Source: CBDDLD01 sp965250025 (GTDB taxonomy: Bacteria; Bacteroidota; Bacteroidia; Flavobacteriales; Flavobacteriaceae). Taken from it: 64,000 nt of DNA. Both the position numbers and the translations under genes were made by a program. Below, piece after piece: positions 51,900-60,818 of the stretch. The number at the start of each line of letters is the position of its first letter. Position 1 is the first letter of the stretch. The DNA lies in the NCBI GenBank assembly GCA_965250025.1, contig OZ252283.1, forward strand, positions 682,001-746,000, read 5' to 3'. Below the pieces are notes generated by a model. It did no database searches, was not told the DNA's origin, and worked only from the letters and a program-made list of their open reading frames with translations.

Positions 51900-52709
51900 T
51901 CAATTACGACGCCTTCTGTACCGTTTTCCTTTTTTGAGTTTTTGACCTTTGTATCCCTTAAAATAAACAGGTACCGAGATGCCTTTTTCTTTATAGACTA
52001 CAAAGTGTAGGTGAGGTGTTGTAGTGAACCCTGTAAGTCCGGAAATGCCTATAGCTTGTCCTCGTTCTATACGGTCTCCAACATTAACCAAAGCACCATT
52101 ATAATCTAAATGAACATATTGGGCCATAGTGCCATCGTTATGTAGAATAAGGATCTTATTGGCCTTTTTTATAAAGCTCCTGTCACCATATTCTTTAGAG
52201 TTTTGTTTGGTATGAATAACAATGCCATCTCTGGCTGCGGTTATGGTATCTCCAATTTGTAACGAGAAATCAATGGCGTATTTTGAATGTATTTTATCAT
52301 GAGAGAATTTACCACCAAAACTTTGAATGATTTTATAGCGTTTACCTTTAGGGTATGGTAAAGCATATAAATAAGCGTCATCATGTTTTATGGTATTAGG
52401 ATCACCATAAGTGCCTTTAAACGTTACATAATCTTTGATGCTTACAGAAGAAGTATCCGCAACCTTTTTTATGGGAATGGCTAATGCATCAACCATAGAA
52501 TCTTTTGATTTTAAAATAAAATGTGATGCTTTAACGCTCACTTCAGTAGAATCCAAAGGTGTCATGGCGAGTTCTATAGGACATAAGAAGGGGTTTGTAA
52601 TACTGATGTATACAGAATCGTTTTTAATTGTTTGTTTACTTTCAATAGACTGAGAAAAATTGAAACTAATTCCGAAAATGATAAGAGATATTGATACTAT
52701 AAATCGCAT
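51900..52709 (-). CDS. M23 family metallopeptidase, exported
   Basis: A 269-residue protein with signal peptide MRFIVSISLIIFGISFNFSQ, a beta-rich N-terminal region (~25-120) and a LytM/M23 domain (~135-240): HSKYAIDFSLQIGDTITAAR, GDRIERGQAIGISGLTG and PHLHFVVYKEKG (HxH metal motif). The basic tail QKLKKGKRYRRRRN is unusual. LytM enzymes cut peptidoglycan cross-links; whether this one is active or a regulator is unclear from the motifs, of which HxH and the H...D pair are present. Monocistronic. Confidence 0.88.
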   Translation of the reverse strand: MRFIVSISLIIFGISFNFSQSIESKQTIKNDSVYISITNPFLCPIELAMTPLDSTEVSVKASHFILKSKDSMVDALAIPIKKVADTSSVSIKDYVTFKGTYGDPNTIKHDDAYLYALPYPKGKRYKIIQSFGGKFSHDKIHSKYAIDFSLQIGDTITAARDGIVIHTKQNSKEYGDRSFIKKANKILILHNDGTMAQYVHLDYNGALVNVGDRIERGQAIGISGLTGFTTTPHLHFVVYKEKGISVPVYFKGYKGQKLKKGKRYRRRRN

Positions 52710-52828
52710 AATGTTTTTTATAAAGGATACTTTTTAGGTGTTAATGTTACAGGGTAAGCCCTAAATTTTATTTATACTCAAACGTTTTTAAAGTTATAAA
52801 TAAATCTATAACATCATAACTGTAAAAG

Positions 52829-52855
52829 AAAATGCACCACGATAGCGGTGCATTT
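52829..52855 (-). terminator. Terminator of lysA
   Basis: AAAATGCACC (52829-52838) pairs with GGTGCATTTT (52847-52856 region), 8-nt loop, lying just downstream of the lysA stop codon on the minus strand. Confidence 0.8.
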
Positions 52856-52861
52856 TTTAGT

Positions 52862-54067
52862 CTATAGTTCAATTTCAATTTGATTATTGAGGATGTCATC
52901 AAATGTTTCTCGTTTTCTAATTAAATGGGCTTTGTCATTATACCATAATATTTCGGCAGGTCGGTAACGGGAATTATAGTTACTGGCCATAGTAAAACAA
53001 TAAGCACCAGCATTTTTAAAACACAAAATGTCGCCTTCGCTGATTTCACTAATACGTCGATTATTGGCAAAAGTATCTGTTTCACAGATATAGCCTACAA
53101 CCGAATAAAAACGTGTTTTACCATCAGGGTTAGAGAGGTTGTAAATCTCGTGTTGAGAACCGTATAACATGGGTCTTATTAAATGGTTAAATCCAGAATC
53201 TACCTGAGCAAAAACTGTAGAAGTCGTTTGTTTAACTACATTGACTTTAGCTAAGAAAACACCAGCTTCACTCACTAAGAATTTTCCTGGTTCGAAGGCT
53301 AAAGTCAGATCTTTGCCATAAGTTTTGCAAAAATCATTGAAGCGTTTGGATAGTTTTTTACCCAACTCTTCCACATTGGTTTCTATATCTCCGGTTTTGT
53401 ATGGTACTTTAAAACCAGAACCAAAATCGATAAAATCCAGATCTTTAAAATTTTTAGCCGTTTCAAATAAGATCTCACTGGCATATAAGAAAACGTCAAT
53501 GTCTAAAATATCACTACCCGTATGCATGTGAATTCCATTAATAGTCATCTGCGTATTTTCAACGATACGAAGTAATAAAGGGATCTGATGTATGGATATA
53601 CCAAACTTACTATCAATATGCCCTACGGAAATATTAGTATTTCCCCCAGCCATAACATGCGGATTAATTCTAATGCATACAGGAATATCCGGGTGTTTGG
53701 TTCCAAACTGTTCCAGAATCGACAGATTGTCAATATTAATTTGCACACCCAATTTGGCAACCGCTTCGATTTCCTCAAGCGATACACCATTTGGCGTGAA
53801 TATAATGGTTTCCGGAGCAAAGCCTGCTTTTAAGCCTAGTTGTACTTCCTGAATAGAAACCGTATCCAAACCGGAGTCCAGAGATCTGAATAATTTTAAT
53901 ATAGAGATGTTAGATAAGGCTTTTACAGCATAATTCAACTTCAAGCGTTTCACCTTCTTAAAAGCCGATGATAAGCGTTTATACTGAGCAATAATGGTAT
54001 CAGCATTGTACACATAAATTGGACTTCCATAGTCCTCGGCAATTTTTAATAAGGTGTTATTTTCCAT
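52862..54067 (-). CDS. lysA: Diaminopimelate decarboxylase
   Basis: A 401-residue PLP fold III decarboxylase: meso-diaminopimelate to lysine. PLP lysine K49 in LNYAVKALSN, the HMHTGSDILDI segment, SGFKVPYKTGDIE, EPGKFLVSEAG and the C-terminal CFKNAGAYCFTMASNYN with RYRPAEIL, which is diagnostic for DAP decarboxylase. It stands alone, not with dapF or aspartokinase. The terminator at 52829 follows. Confidence 0.93.
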   Translation of the reverse strand: MENNTLLKIAEDYGSPIYVYNADTIIAQYKRLSSAFKKVKRLKLNYAVKALSNISILKLFRSLDSGLDTVSIQEVQLGLKAGFAPETIIFTPNGVSLEEIEAVAKLGVQINIDNLSILEQFGTKHPDIPVCIRINPHVMAGGNTNISVGHIDSKFGISIHQIPLLLRIVENTQMTINGIHMHTGSDILDIDVFLYASEILFETAKNFKDLDFIDFGSGFKVPYKTGDIETNVEELGKKLSKRFNDFCKTYGKDLTLAFEPGKFLVSEAGVFLAKVNVVKQTTSTVFAQVDSGFNHLIRPMLYGSQHEIYNLSNPDGKTRFYSVVGYICETDTFANNRRISEISEGDILCFKNAGAYCFTMASNYNSRYRPAEILWYNDKAHLIRKRETFDDILNNQIEIEL

Positions 54068-54212
54068 GATTTTAAAATTAAATAAGCTATAAAATTAAGA
54101 TGTTTTTTAAGCTTTAACATTAATAATGTCTTAAAATTGACCATAACCTTTCAAATAAAAATTAATCAAAGAATAGGTTGCAAAAATTGTTTGCTAAACG
54201 ATTAAGGTTATG

Positions 54213-54220
54213 TACTTTTG
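54213..54220 (+). promoter_or_regulatory. -7 promoter box (TACTTTTG) for sucC
   Basis: Exact TAnnTTTG match 25 nt before the ATG at 54246. Confidence 0.6.
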
Positions 54221-54245
54221 TGTCACCAAAAAAATTTCAATACAA

Positions 54246-55436
54246 ATGAATTTACACGAATATCAAGGTAAAGATATATTAAGTAGTTTCGGAGTGCGTA
54301 TTCAACGCGGTATCGTAGCGCAAAGTCCTCAGGAAGCTGTTGCTGCAGCAAAGCAATTAACTGCTGAAACCGGAACAGGGTGGCATGTGATTAAAGCACA
54401 GGTTCATGCTGGTGGCCGTGGAAAAGGAGGCGGTGTAAAATTGGCAAAGAATCTTCAAGAAGTTGAAGAAATAGCAGGTCAGATTATCGGAATGAATCTC
54501 ATCACACCTCAAACTTCAGCAGAAGGTAAAAAAGTACATCAGGTACTTATTGCTGAAGATGTTTATTATCCGGGCGATAGTGAAACAAGCGAATTTTATA
54601 TGTCTGTTTTGCTAAACCGTGCCAATGGTAGAAATATGATCATGTATTCTACTGAAGGTGGTATGGATATTGAAACTGTAGCTGAAGAAACACCACATTT
54701 AATATTTACAGAAGAAATAGATCCTTCTGTGGGGTTATTACCTTTTCAGGCAAGACGTGTAGCATTCAATTTGGGATTGTCAGGAACTGCATTTAAGGAA
54801 ATGACCAAATTTGTAAGTGCGCTGTATACTGCATATGTTAAATCTGATGCATCGTTGTTTGAGATCAATCCGGTTCTAAAAACCAGTGATGATAAGATCA
54901 TGGCTGTAGATGCTAAAGTAACTATAGATGATAATGCGTTGTTCAGACATAAAGATTATAAAGAGCTTCGCGATTTAAGAGAAGAAAACCCTATTGAGGT
55001 TGAAGCTGGAGCATTAGGTTTAAATTACGTAGACCTTGATGGTAATGTGGGCTGTATGGTTAATGGTGCTGGTTTGGCAATGGCTACTATGGATTTAATT
55101 AAGCAAGCAGGTGGTGATCCTGCAAATTTCTTGGATGTTGGGGGTACTGCAGATGCCGCTAGAGTAGAAGCTGCTTTTAAGATCATTCTTAAAGATCCAA
55201 ATGTGAAAGCCATATTGATCAATATCTTTGGAGGTATTGTACGTTGCGATCGTGTAGCACAAGGTGTTATTGATGCTTACAAGAACATGGGAACTATTAA
55301 TGTGCCTATTATAGTACGTTTACAGGGTACGAATGCTGATATTGCTAAAGACTTAATTGATAACTCTGGACTCGATGTGATGAGTGCTACTGAGTTTCAA
55401 GAAGCTGCAGATAAAGTTCAGGCTGTACTATCTTAA
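54246..55436 (+). CDS. sucC: Succinyl-CoA synthetase beta subunit
   Basis: A 396-residue ATP-grasp subunit of succinyl-CoA ligase (succinyl-CoA + NDP/Pi to succinate + NTP). MNLHEYQGKDILSSFGV start, KAQVHAGGRGKGGGVKLA nucleotide loop, FEINPVLKTSDDKIMAVDAK, LDVGGTADAARVEAAF and ILINIFGGIVRCDRVAQGV. The open frame begins at 54210 but 54246 is the start expected from homologues and from the -7 box. The alpha subunit gene sucD is not adjacent, so the subunits are encoded separately. It is followed by the palindromic repeat at 55465-55615. Confidence 0.95.
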   Translation: MNLHEYQGKDILSSFGVRIQRGIVAQSPQEAVAAAKQLTAETGTGWHVIKAQVHAGGRGKGGGVKLAKNLQEVEEIAGQIIGMNLITPQTSAEGKKVHQVLIAEDVYYPGDSETSEFYMSVLLNRANGRNMIMYSTEGGMDIETVAEETPHLIFTEEIDPSVGLLPFQARRVAFNLGLSGTAFKEMTKFVSALYTAYVKSDASLFEINPVLKTSDDKIMAVDAKVTIDDNALFRHKDYKELRDLREENPIEVEAGALGLNYVDLDGNVGCMVNGAGLAMATMDLIKQAGGDPANFLDVGGTADAARVEAAFKIILKDPNVKAILINIFGGIVRCDRVAQGVIDAYKNMGTINVPIIVRLQGTNADIAKDLIDNSGLDVMSATEFQEAADKVQAVLS

Positions 55437-55464
55437 GTTAACGCTTAAAAAATATATAAAAGTC

Positions 55465-55615
55465 AAAAAAGGCTGTCTGAAAAATAATTTAGACTGTCAT
55501 TGCGAGGAACGAAGCAATCTGCAGATAATTAGTAGTCAAAGTTCAGATTACTTCATCCCAGGTTCCCGGTATTCGTAATGACGGAAAGTATCAATTTTTT
55601 AGACAGTCTTTTTTT
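55465..55615. repeat. REP-like ~150-bp imperfect palindrome downstream of sucC
   Basis: Outer arms: AAAAAAGGCTGTCTGAAAAA (from 55465) mirrors TTTTTTAGACAGTCTTTTTTT (55595-55615). Inner arms: GTCATTGCGA...GAAGCAATCTG (55496-55521) mirrors CAGATTACTTC...GTAATGAC (55544-55582), imperfectly. The inner sequence is the well-known type GTCATTGCGAGGAACGAAGC, met in palindromic repeats across Bacteroidota and other bacteria. The outer arms with T run work as a bidirectional terminator for the convergent sucC and cysH-like genes. Confidence 0.75.
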
Positions 55616-55616
55616 A

Positions 55617-56318
55617 TTATAGGTGTAAACCACATTCGGTTTTAGGGTTATTGTTCCATCGTCCACTACGATCTTCACCAGGCACTGTACAGTGTTTACA
55701 TCCTATAGAATTGTAGCCTTTCGCAACCAGAGGATGAAAAGGCAGTTGATATTTTTCAATATAGGCATCTCTTTCTGCTTTAGAAATATCCAAAAGCGGA
55801 TAAAACTTTAAGATATTACCCCTTAATTCAAAAATATCTAAAGTGGCTCTGTGATCACTTTGCCATTTCATTAAACCCGATACCCATACTTTATAGTTTT
55901 TCTTAATGATATCCAAGGGACGTACTTTATTAATAGAGCAACAAAAATCCGGGTTCTTTTTCCAGGTTTCATCCTTCAGGGTAAACTCATATTCTTCTTT
56001 AATAGCACTTATGGATTTTACGTTTAAATTGTAACGCTTACTCAACTCTGCTTTATATGATAGGGTTTCATCAAAATGATAACCGGTATCTATGAAATAA
56101 ACGGTTTGTTTTACATTGGCATCTGATACTAATTTTAAAAGGAAAGCAGAAGTTGCAGCAAAAGAGCTGGTAAGCATAACGTCTGCCATATCAAAATCTA
56201 TATAAAGTTGCCGTATACGTTCACTAGCGGTCAAAGGTTTGTATGCTTTGTTTAGCGCATTAATCTCTGCTTCAGAAAATAGCGGTGTTATTTCTGATTT
56301 TGATGAGGTTTCAAACAT
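55617..56318 (-). CDS. cysH: Assimilatory (phospho)adenylylsulfate reductase, 4Fe-4S type
   Basis: A 233-residue PAPS/APS reductase. It has the SSFAATSAFLLKLVS P-loop-like PP-motif region, the cysteine pair DFCCSINKVRP and the GCKHCT pair near residue 213 that together coordinate a 4Fe-4S cluster, and the catalytic ECGLH C-terminus. The CC...CxxC set is that of the iron-sulfur APS reductases, so APS is the likely substrate. It would reduce activated sulfate to sulfite. No other sulfate-assimilation gene is adjacent here. Confidence 0.9.
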   Translation of the reverse strand: MFETSSKSEITPLFSEAEINALNKAYKPLTASERIRQLYIDFDMADVMLTSSFAATSAFLLKLVSDANVKQTVYFIDTGYHFDETLSYKAELSKRYNLNVKSISAIKEEYEFTLKDETWKKNPDFCCSINKVRPLDIIKKNYKVWVSGLMKWQSDHRATLDIFELRGNILKFYPLLDISKAERDAYIEKYQLPFHPLVAKGYNSIGCKHCTVPGEDRSGRWNNNPKTECGLHL

Positions 56319-56407
56319 AAGAATTGTCTATAGGAGAATGCAAGTTAACAGGAATGATTTTATAAAAGAAATAAACGGATCGTTTTTGAGAATATGATAA
56401 AAAGCGG

Positions 56408-56644
56408 CTATTTTTTTTTCGGTTTTGGCATTGGTCCCCTTAAATGAATAATTAATCCATTAAGAAAATTTCTAAGAATTTGATCGCCGCAGGGTTTGTA
56501 CTTAGGATGATCTTCGCGTCTGAAGAATGCTCCAAGCTCACTTTTGGAGATTCTGAAGTCTACCAGTTCAAGGATTTTTACAATGTCATCATCTCTTAAT
56601 TGATGAGCGACTCTTAGTTTTTTAAAAATGTCATTATTAGTCAT
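56408..56644 (-). CDS. DUF1456 family protein
   Basis: A 78-residue single-unit DUF1456 (YehS-like) protein: MTNNDIFKKLRVAHQLRDDD, ELVDFRISKSELGAFFRRED and YKPCGDQILRNFLNGLI. The classical E. coli form (YehS, ~156 residues) has two such units; here only one is present, followed by a basic tail PMPKPKKK. Function unknown. It is 9 bp downstream of the esterase gene on the same strand and may share its transcript. Confidence 0.85.
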   Translation of the reverse strand: MTNNDIFKKLRVAHQLRDDDIVKILELVDFRISKSELGAFFRREDHPKYKPCGDQILRNFLNGLIIHLRGPMPKPKKK

Positions 56645-56653
56645 TGTGTGTCT

Positions 56654-57460
56654 TTAGTATTTGATAAACCATTGATGCGTTTTAGGGAAGTATTCGCGCC
56701 ATAATGCTTCATTATGATTATGATCCTTGGCAACAATATTACGATATTGTTTGGGCTTAACCTTTTTAGTTTTTAATAAAGCGATCATACGCTTTTGTCC
56801 TTTGGTCATGTCTTTACCTTCTTCTGAGCCAACAACAAAATAAAAACGTAATCGTTTTTTAAGCGAAGTCATCTTCACCAGATCGTAGATTTCCGGATTG
56901 AACCAAAATGATGCAGAAAATGCGCCGGCATTATTGAAAACATCAGGACGTTTAATAACGGCATAAAATGCCATTAAGCCACCCAAGGATGCACCAACGA
57001 TAGAGGTGTTTTTAGCATTCTTTTTAGTTCTGTAAGTAGCATCAACATGAGGTTTTAGCGTTGTGGTTATAAAACTTAAAAAAGAATCCCCTTTACCGCC
57101 TCCATAGGTTTCATTTTTATAAGGCGATAGCTCGTCAAATCGTTTTTCGTTACCGTGTTCAATACCTATGATTATGGTTTCTTTATCAGTAGTCGTATCT
57201 AAATATTCATCGATTTCCCATTCGCCTGCATATGAGGTGGCCTTATCAAATAGGTTCTGTGCATCTAACATATATATCACAGGATAACGTTTCTTGGAGT
57301 TCTCGTAGTTTTTAGGCAAGTAGACCCAAATGGTCTTTACAGTATCTAATTGAGGCGCTTGAATGTTGAATGTGCTAACCTGTTGTGAAGCAGTGTTTTG
57401 TGCGTAAATATTTACTATAAAAAGTAATGAAAATAAAACTGAAAATATGTTAAATCTCAT
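56654..57460 (-). CDS. Exported esterase (alpha/beta hydrolase, Fes/esterase D-like)
   Basis: A 268-residue exported hydrolase. Signal peptide MRFNIFSVLFSLLFIVNIYA; alpha/beta hydrolase fold with YPVIYMLDAQNLFDKATSYA, EWEIDEYLDTTTDKETIIIG, nucleophile elbow GASLGGLMAFYAVI and the C-terminal KDHNHNEALW with the catalytic histidine. It matches the putative esterase family (PF00756) that includes enterochelin esterases and esterase D. It may hydrolyse siderophore or acyl esters; unknown. Confidence 0.88.
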   Translation of the reverse strand: MRFNIFSVLFSLLFIVNIYAQNTASQQVSTFNIQAPQLDTVKTIWVYLPKNYENSKKRYPVIYMLDAQNLFDKATSYAGEWEIDEYLDTTTDKETIIIGIEHGNEKRFDELSPYKNETYGGGKGDSFLSFITTTLKPHVDATYRTKKNAKNTSIVGASLGGLMAFYAVIKRPDVFNNAGAFSASFWFNPEIYDLVKMTSLKKRLRFYFVVGSEEGKDMTKGQKRMIALLKTKKVKPKQYRNIVAKDHNHNEALWREYFPKTHQWFIKY

Positions 57461-57601
57461 GATTTGTGCGCGTATACAATTGATTAACGTTTAAAAATAC
57501 CGTTTAAATACGTGTAACTTTTCGACAAGATACATTATATCCACGACAATTATATTTTATATCTATTTAACTTTAACCTAGATAATTAATCCCCCTCGAT
57601 C

Positions 57602-58003
57602 ATGATTAATCGTGTTGAAAAATTGAGCTTGCTTTCAGAGATGATTGCATTTGCTATGGAAGATGATAACATCAAATCCATTGAGTATAATTTCCTTTTA
57701 GGTGTTGCTAAACAATTGGATATCTCGCAAGAAGATTTCGATTACCTTTTTGAACATCCGGTAACTTACGTGCATTTAAAATCGCACAGTGAGCGTATCG
57801 TACAGTTTCACCGTCTGGTATTGTTGATGAATATAGATAATATGGTAAGCCCAAAACAATTGGTGAAGATCCATAATTTTGGATTGCGAATGGGCTTAAG
57901 TCATGAATCTATCAATCGTGTACTGGATCTTATGGAAAGCTTTCCGAATAAAGTTGTACCACCAGATTTTTTAATAGATATTTTTAAAGTTCAGTACAAC
58001 TAA
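57602..58003 (+). CDS. TerB-like protein
   Basis: A 133-residue helical protein of the TerB/DjlA-like type: LSLLSEMIAFAMEDDNIKSI, EYNFLLGVAKQLDISQEDFD and VHLKSHSERIVQFHRLVLLM. The acidic MEDDNI motif is the metal-binding loop typical of TerB-type domains. I recall this ~133-residue protein convergent with uvrB in other flavobacteria. It overlaps the 3' end of uvrB by 4 bases. No tellurite-resistance genes are near. Function unknown. Confidence 0.8.
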   Translation: MINRVEKLSLLSEMIAFAMEDDNIKSIEYNFLLGVAKQLDISQEDFDYLFEHPVTYVHLKSHSERIVQFHRLVLLMNIDNMVSPKQLVKIHNFGLRMGLSHESINRVLDLMESFPNKVVPPDFLIDIFKVQYN

Positions 58004-60006
58004 CTGATCTTTAGTTTTTCAAGTTTTGCCTGATAGGCTGTAATTTCATCTCTGAATTTTGCAGCTTCCATAAAATCAAGTGCTTTAGCGGCTTGTTCCA
58101 TCTGCTTACGCTTTTCTCTGATCTTCTTTTCCAGCTGTGCTTTGGTTAAATAGTCACTTTCTGGCTCAGCGGCTATTTTAGCATCCAACTCAGTGCGGTA
58201 CGTACTTACAGAATTTTTAGCCAGTACATTATCCAGGCTTTTGTTAAGTGCTTTAGGTGTAATGTTATTGGCCGCATTATATGCCATTTGCTTTTCACGG
58301 CGATAATTGGTTTCATCAATGGTCTTTTGCATGCTCTTGGTAATTTTATCCGCATACATAATCGCTTTTCCATTAAGGTTACGTGCTGCTCTTCCGACAG
58401 TTTGAGTCAATGATCGATTAGAACGTAAGAACCCTTCTTTATCAGCATCTAAAATGGCAACTAACGATACTTCGGGGAGGTCCAAACCTTCACGGAGTAA
58501 ATTAACGCCCACTAGAACATCAAACAACCCTTTTCTAAGATCCTGCATGATCTCTACACGTTCGAGCGTGTCCACATCACTATGAATGTATCGGCACCGC
58601 ACACTAATTCGGGTGAGGTATTTTACCAACTCTTCGGCCATACGCTTGGTTAATGTGGTGACTAGTGTACGTTCATCTTTTTCTACTCGTACTTGTATTT
58701 CTTCGATGAGGTCATCAATCTGATTGAGGCTTGGGCGTACTTCAATAATAGGATCTAAAAGACCTGTAGGGCGGATAACTTGCTCTACATAGACACCATC
58801 AGATTTTTGAAGTTCGTAATCTGCAGGAGTAGCACTGACATAGATCACCTGATTTTGAAGGGCTTCAAACTCTTCAAATTTTAAAGGTCGGTTATCCATG
58901 GCAGCCGGTAGTCTGAATCCGTATTCTACCAAATTTTCTTTTCGACTACGATCACCGCCATACATGGCATGAACCTGAGATATGGTTACATGACTTTCGT
59001 CAACGACCATCAAATAATCATCAGGAAAATAGTCCAATAGGCAGAAAGGACGCGTACCCGGTGCTCTACCATCGAGATAACGGGAGTAGTTTTCTATTCC
59101 TGAACAATACCCCAACTCGCGTATCATTTCCAGATCAAACTCAGTACGTTCTTTGAGGCGTTTGGCTTCGAGATGCTTACCAATCTCTTTAAAGTAATCG
59201 TATTGCTTCACCAGATCATCCTGAATGTCTCGTATGGCATTCTGTAGTACATCGGGAGATGTTACAAACATGTTTGCCGGATAAATGTTTAAGCGATCAT
59301 AAGTTTCAATAATCTCATTGGTATGCGCGTCGAAAGCTTCAATATCTTCAATTTCATCTCCAAAAAAATGAATGCGGAAGGCATGGTTGGCATAACCGGG
59401 GAAGATATCTACCGTATCGCCTTTAATCCTGAAGTTACCGTTACTGAATTCGGCTTCCGTTCGAGAATACAAACTCTGTACAAGTTTGTGTAATAATTGG
59501 GTTCTTGAAATGACCTGGTCGCGTTCCAGAGTGATGACATTCTTTTGGAATTCTACAGGGTTTCCAATACCGTACAAACACGATACGGAAGCTACGACCA
59601 GAACATCTCTTCGGCCTGAGAGCAGGGAAGAGGTCGTACTCAATCGCATTTTCTCAATCTCTTCATTGATAGACAAGTCTTTCTCAATGTATACGCCAGA
59701 TACCGGGATATAAGCTTCCGGTTGGTAGTAATCGTAATAGGATACAAAATATTCTACGGCATTATCAGGAAAGAATTGTTTGAATTCCGAATAGAGCTGC
59801 GCAGCTAATGTTTTGTTATGTGCCAAAACCAGAGTTGGACGCTGTACTTCCTGTATGACATTTGCCACAGTAAAGGTTTTACCGGAACCTGTCACTCCCA
59901 GTAACGTCTGATACTTTTCATTCGCAGTAATACCTTCAGAAAGTTGTTTGATGGCCTCAGGCTGATCCCCAGTAGGCTTGAATTCGGATTCTATCTTAAA
60001 ACGCAT
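58000..60006 (-). CDS. uvrB: Excinuclease ABC subunit B
   Basis: A 668-residue UvrB: damage verification in nucleotide excision repair together with UvrA and UvrC. Walker A LLGVTGSGKTFTVANVI (~36-52), LAHNKTLAAQLYSEFKQFFP, beta-hairpin region YYDYYQPEAYIPVSGVYIEK, DEXX DESHVTISQVHAMYGG, helicase motif VGRAARNLNGKAIMYAD and the C-terminal UVR motif FMEAAKFRDEITAYQAKLEK. The -7 box lies only 4 nt from the ATG. It is convergent with the TerB-like gene. Confidence 0.96.
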   Translation of the reverse strand: MRFKIESEFKPTGDQPEAIKQLSEGITANEKYQTLLGVTGSGKTFTVANVIQEVQRPTLVLAHNKTLAAQLYSEFKQFFPDNAVEYFVSYYDYYQPEAYIPVSGVYIEKDLSINEEIEKMRLSTTSSLLSGRRDVLVVASVSCLYGIGNPVEFQKNVITLERDQVISRTQLLHKLVQSLYSRTEAEFSNGNFRIKGDTVDIFPGYANHAFRIHFFGDEIEDIEAFDAHTNEIIETYDRLNIYPANMFVTSPDVLQNAIRDIQDDLVKQYDYFKEIGKHLEAKRLKERTEFDLEMIRELGYCSGIENYSRYLDGRAPGTRPFCLLDYFPDDYLMVVDESHVTISQVHAMYGGDRSRKENLVEYGFRLPAAMDNRPLKFEEFEALQNQVIYVSATPADYELQKSDGVYVEQVIRPTGLLDPIIEVRPSLNQIDDLIEEIQVRVEKDERTLVTTLTKRMAEELVKYLTRISVRCRYIHSDVDTLERVEIMQDLRKGLFDVLVGVNLLREGLDLPEVSLVAILDADKEGFLRSNRSLTQTVGRAARNLNGKAIMYADKITKSMQKTIDETNYRREKQMAYNAANNITPKALNKSLDNVLAKNSVSTYRTELDAKIAAEPESDYLTKAQLEKKIREKRKQMEQAAKALDFMEAAKFRDEITAYQAKLEKLKIS

Positions 60007-60010
60007 GATA

Positions 60011-60018
60011 CAAAGTTA
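60011..60018 (-). promoter_or_regulatory. -7 box (TAACTTTG) directly upstream of uvrB
   Basis: Minus-strand TAACTTTG, exact TAnnTTTG match, ending only 4 nt before the uvrB ATG at 60006. This would give a transcript beginning at or next to the ATG, i.e. a leaderless mRNA. Confidence 0.5.
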
Positions 60019-60121
60019 CGATAAAGTGAGATACACTGCAATGAATAATGAGGTTGCATACACCGAAGAAAAGTAATTTGTAATCATGAAGAGATGATAG
60101 TTATGAGGCTAAATGTCATGT

Positions 60122-60158
60122 AAAAACAGCAACCACTTTTAGTTAGCAATTGCTGTTT
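60122..60158 (-). terminator. Terminator after the 120-aa gene
   Basis: AAACAGCAA (60124-60132) pairs with TTGCTGTTT (60150-60158); the T run follows the stem on the minus strand, downstream of the gene at 60188-60550. Confidence 0.65.
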
Positions 60159-60187
60159 GGTTTACTAAAGGAGAAATTGGTGAAAAT

Positions 60188-60550
60188 CTACAAATCGTAG
60201 ATCACAAAATGCCAATCTGATTTTACAGTTACTAAAGTGTAAGAACCATCTAAGGTTTGCACACGATCAGCCCATATAAGGACTTCAAAACTTCGTACAG
60301 ATTGATTTCTAATGGCAATAGAAGTGATGACATGATCAGGACCATCTTCACCGTAATTTGCAGCTGTGAGTTGTACAATATAATTATTGTCACAAACCAA
60401 ACGGTCTGGTAGCCTTACAGTATATCCGCCGTCATTTCCTGAACCAAAGATATTGCCGGGACTAATATCTGTTGAAATTGAAATTCCGGGTGTGGCTTTT
60501 AGGATACTGCCGTCTGCGGCAATCTTTCCCATGGCAATAGGTGTTAACAT
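60188..60550 (-). CDS. Hypothetical beta-rich protein, 120 aa
   Basis: A 120-residue protein without signal peptide or membrane segment, starting MLTPIAMGKIAADGSILKAT and ending in a strand-rich region (SFEVLIWADRVQTLDGSYTL, SDWHFVIYDL). It is rich in V, T, D and G like tail-fibre or surface beta-proteins, with FVIYDL at the C-terminus, but I recognise no family. A consensus -7 box (60558-60565) is 7 nt upstream of the ATG and a minus-strand terminator (60122-60158) follows, so it is a stand-alone transcription unit. Function unknown. Confidence 0.6.
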   Translation of the reverse strand: MLTPIAMGKIAADGSILKATPGISISTDISPGNIFGSGNDGGYTVRLPDRLVCDNNYIVQLTAANYGEDGPDHVITSIAIRNQSVRSFEVLIWADRVQTLDGSYTLVTVKSDWHFVIYDL

Positions 60551-60557
60551 AATAATA

Positions 60558-60565
60558 CAAATTTA
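60558..60565 (-). promoter_or_regulatory. -7 box (TAAATTTG) of the 120-aa gene
   Basis: Minus-strand TAAATTTG, exact TAnnTTTG match, 7 nt before the ATG at 60550. The rest of the 268-bp spacer to 60818 shows no ORF or clear signal. Confidence 0.5.
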
Positions 60566-60818
60566 GATTTAACAATGATTAAAATGTCTTAGGGAAAGAG
60601 TGTTGTAGTAAAGATATAATAATATATTGATTGCCAGAATTTTAATTGAATTTAACATAGGGTTGGCGCCCTATTTTCAAAAATAGGTCATAAAAATAAA
60701 ATCATTCTTTGGTAAAGATCACAGTTTTGTTTTACAGCTATTCAAATATTATGATCACTCTGGTAAGCACTTGTGTTATAAATAAGAGTTTACCAAGACA
60801 AAAATTAGAGATGGAGTA

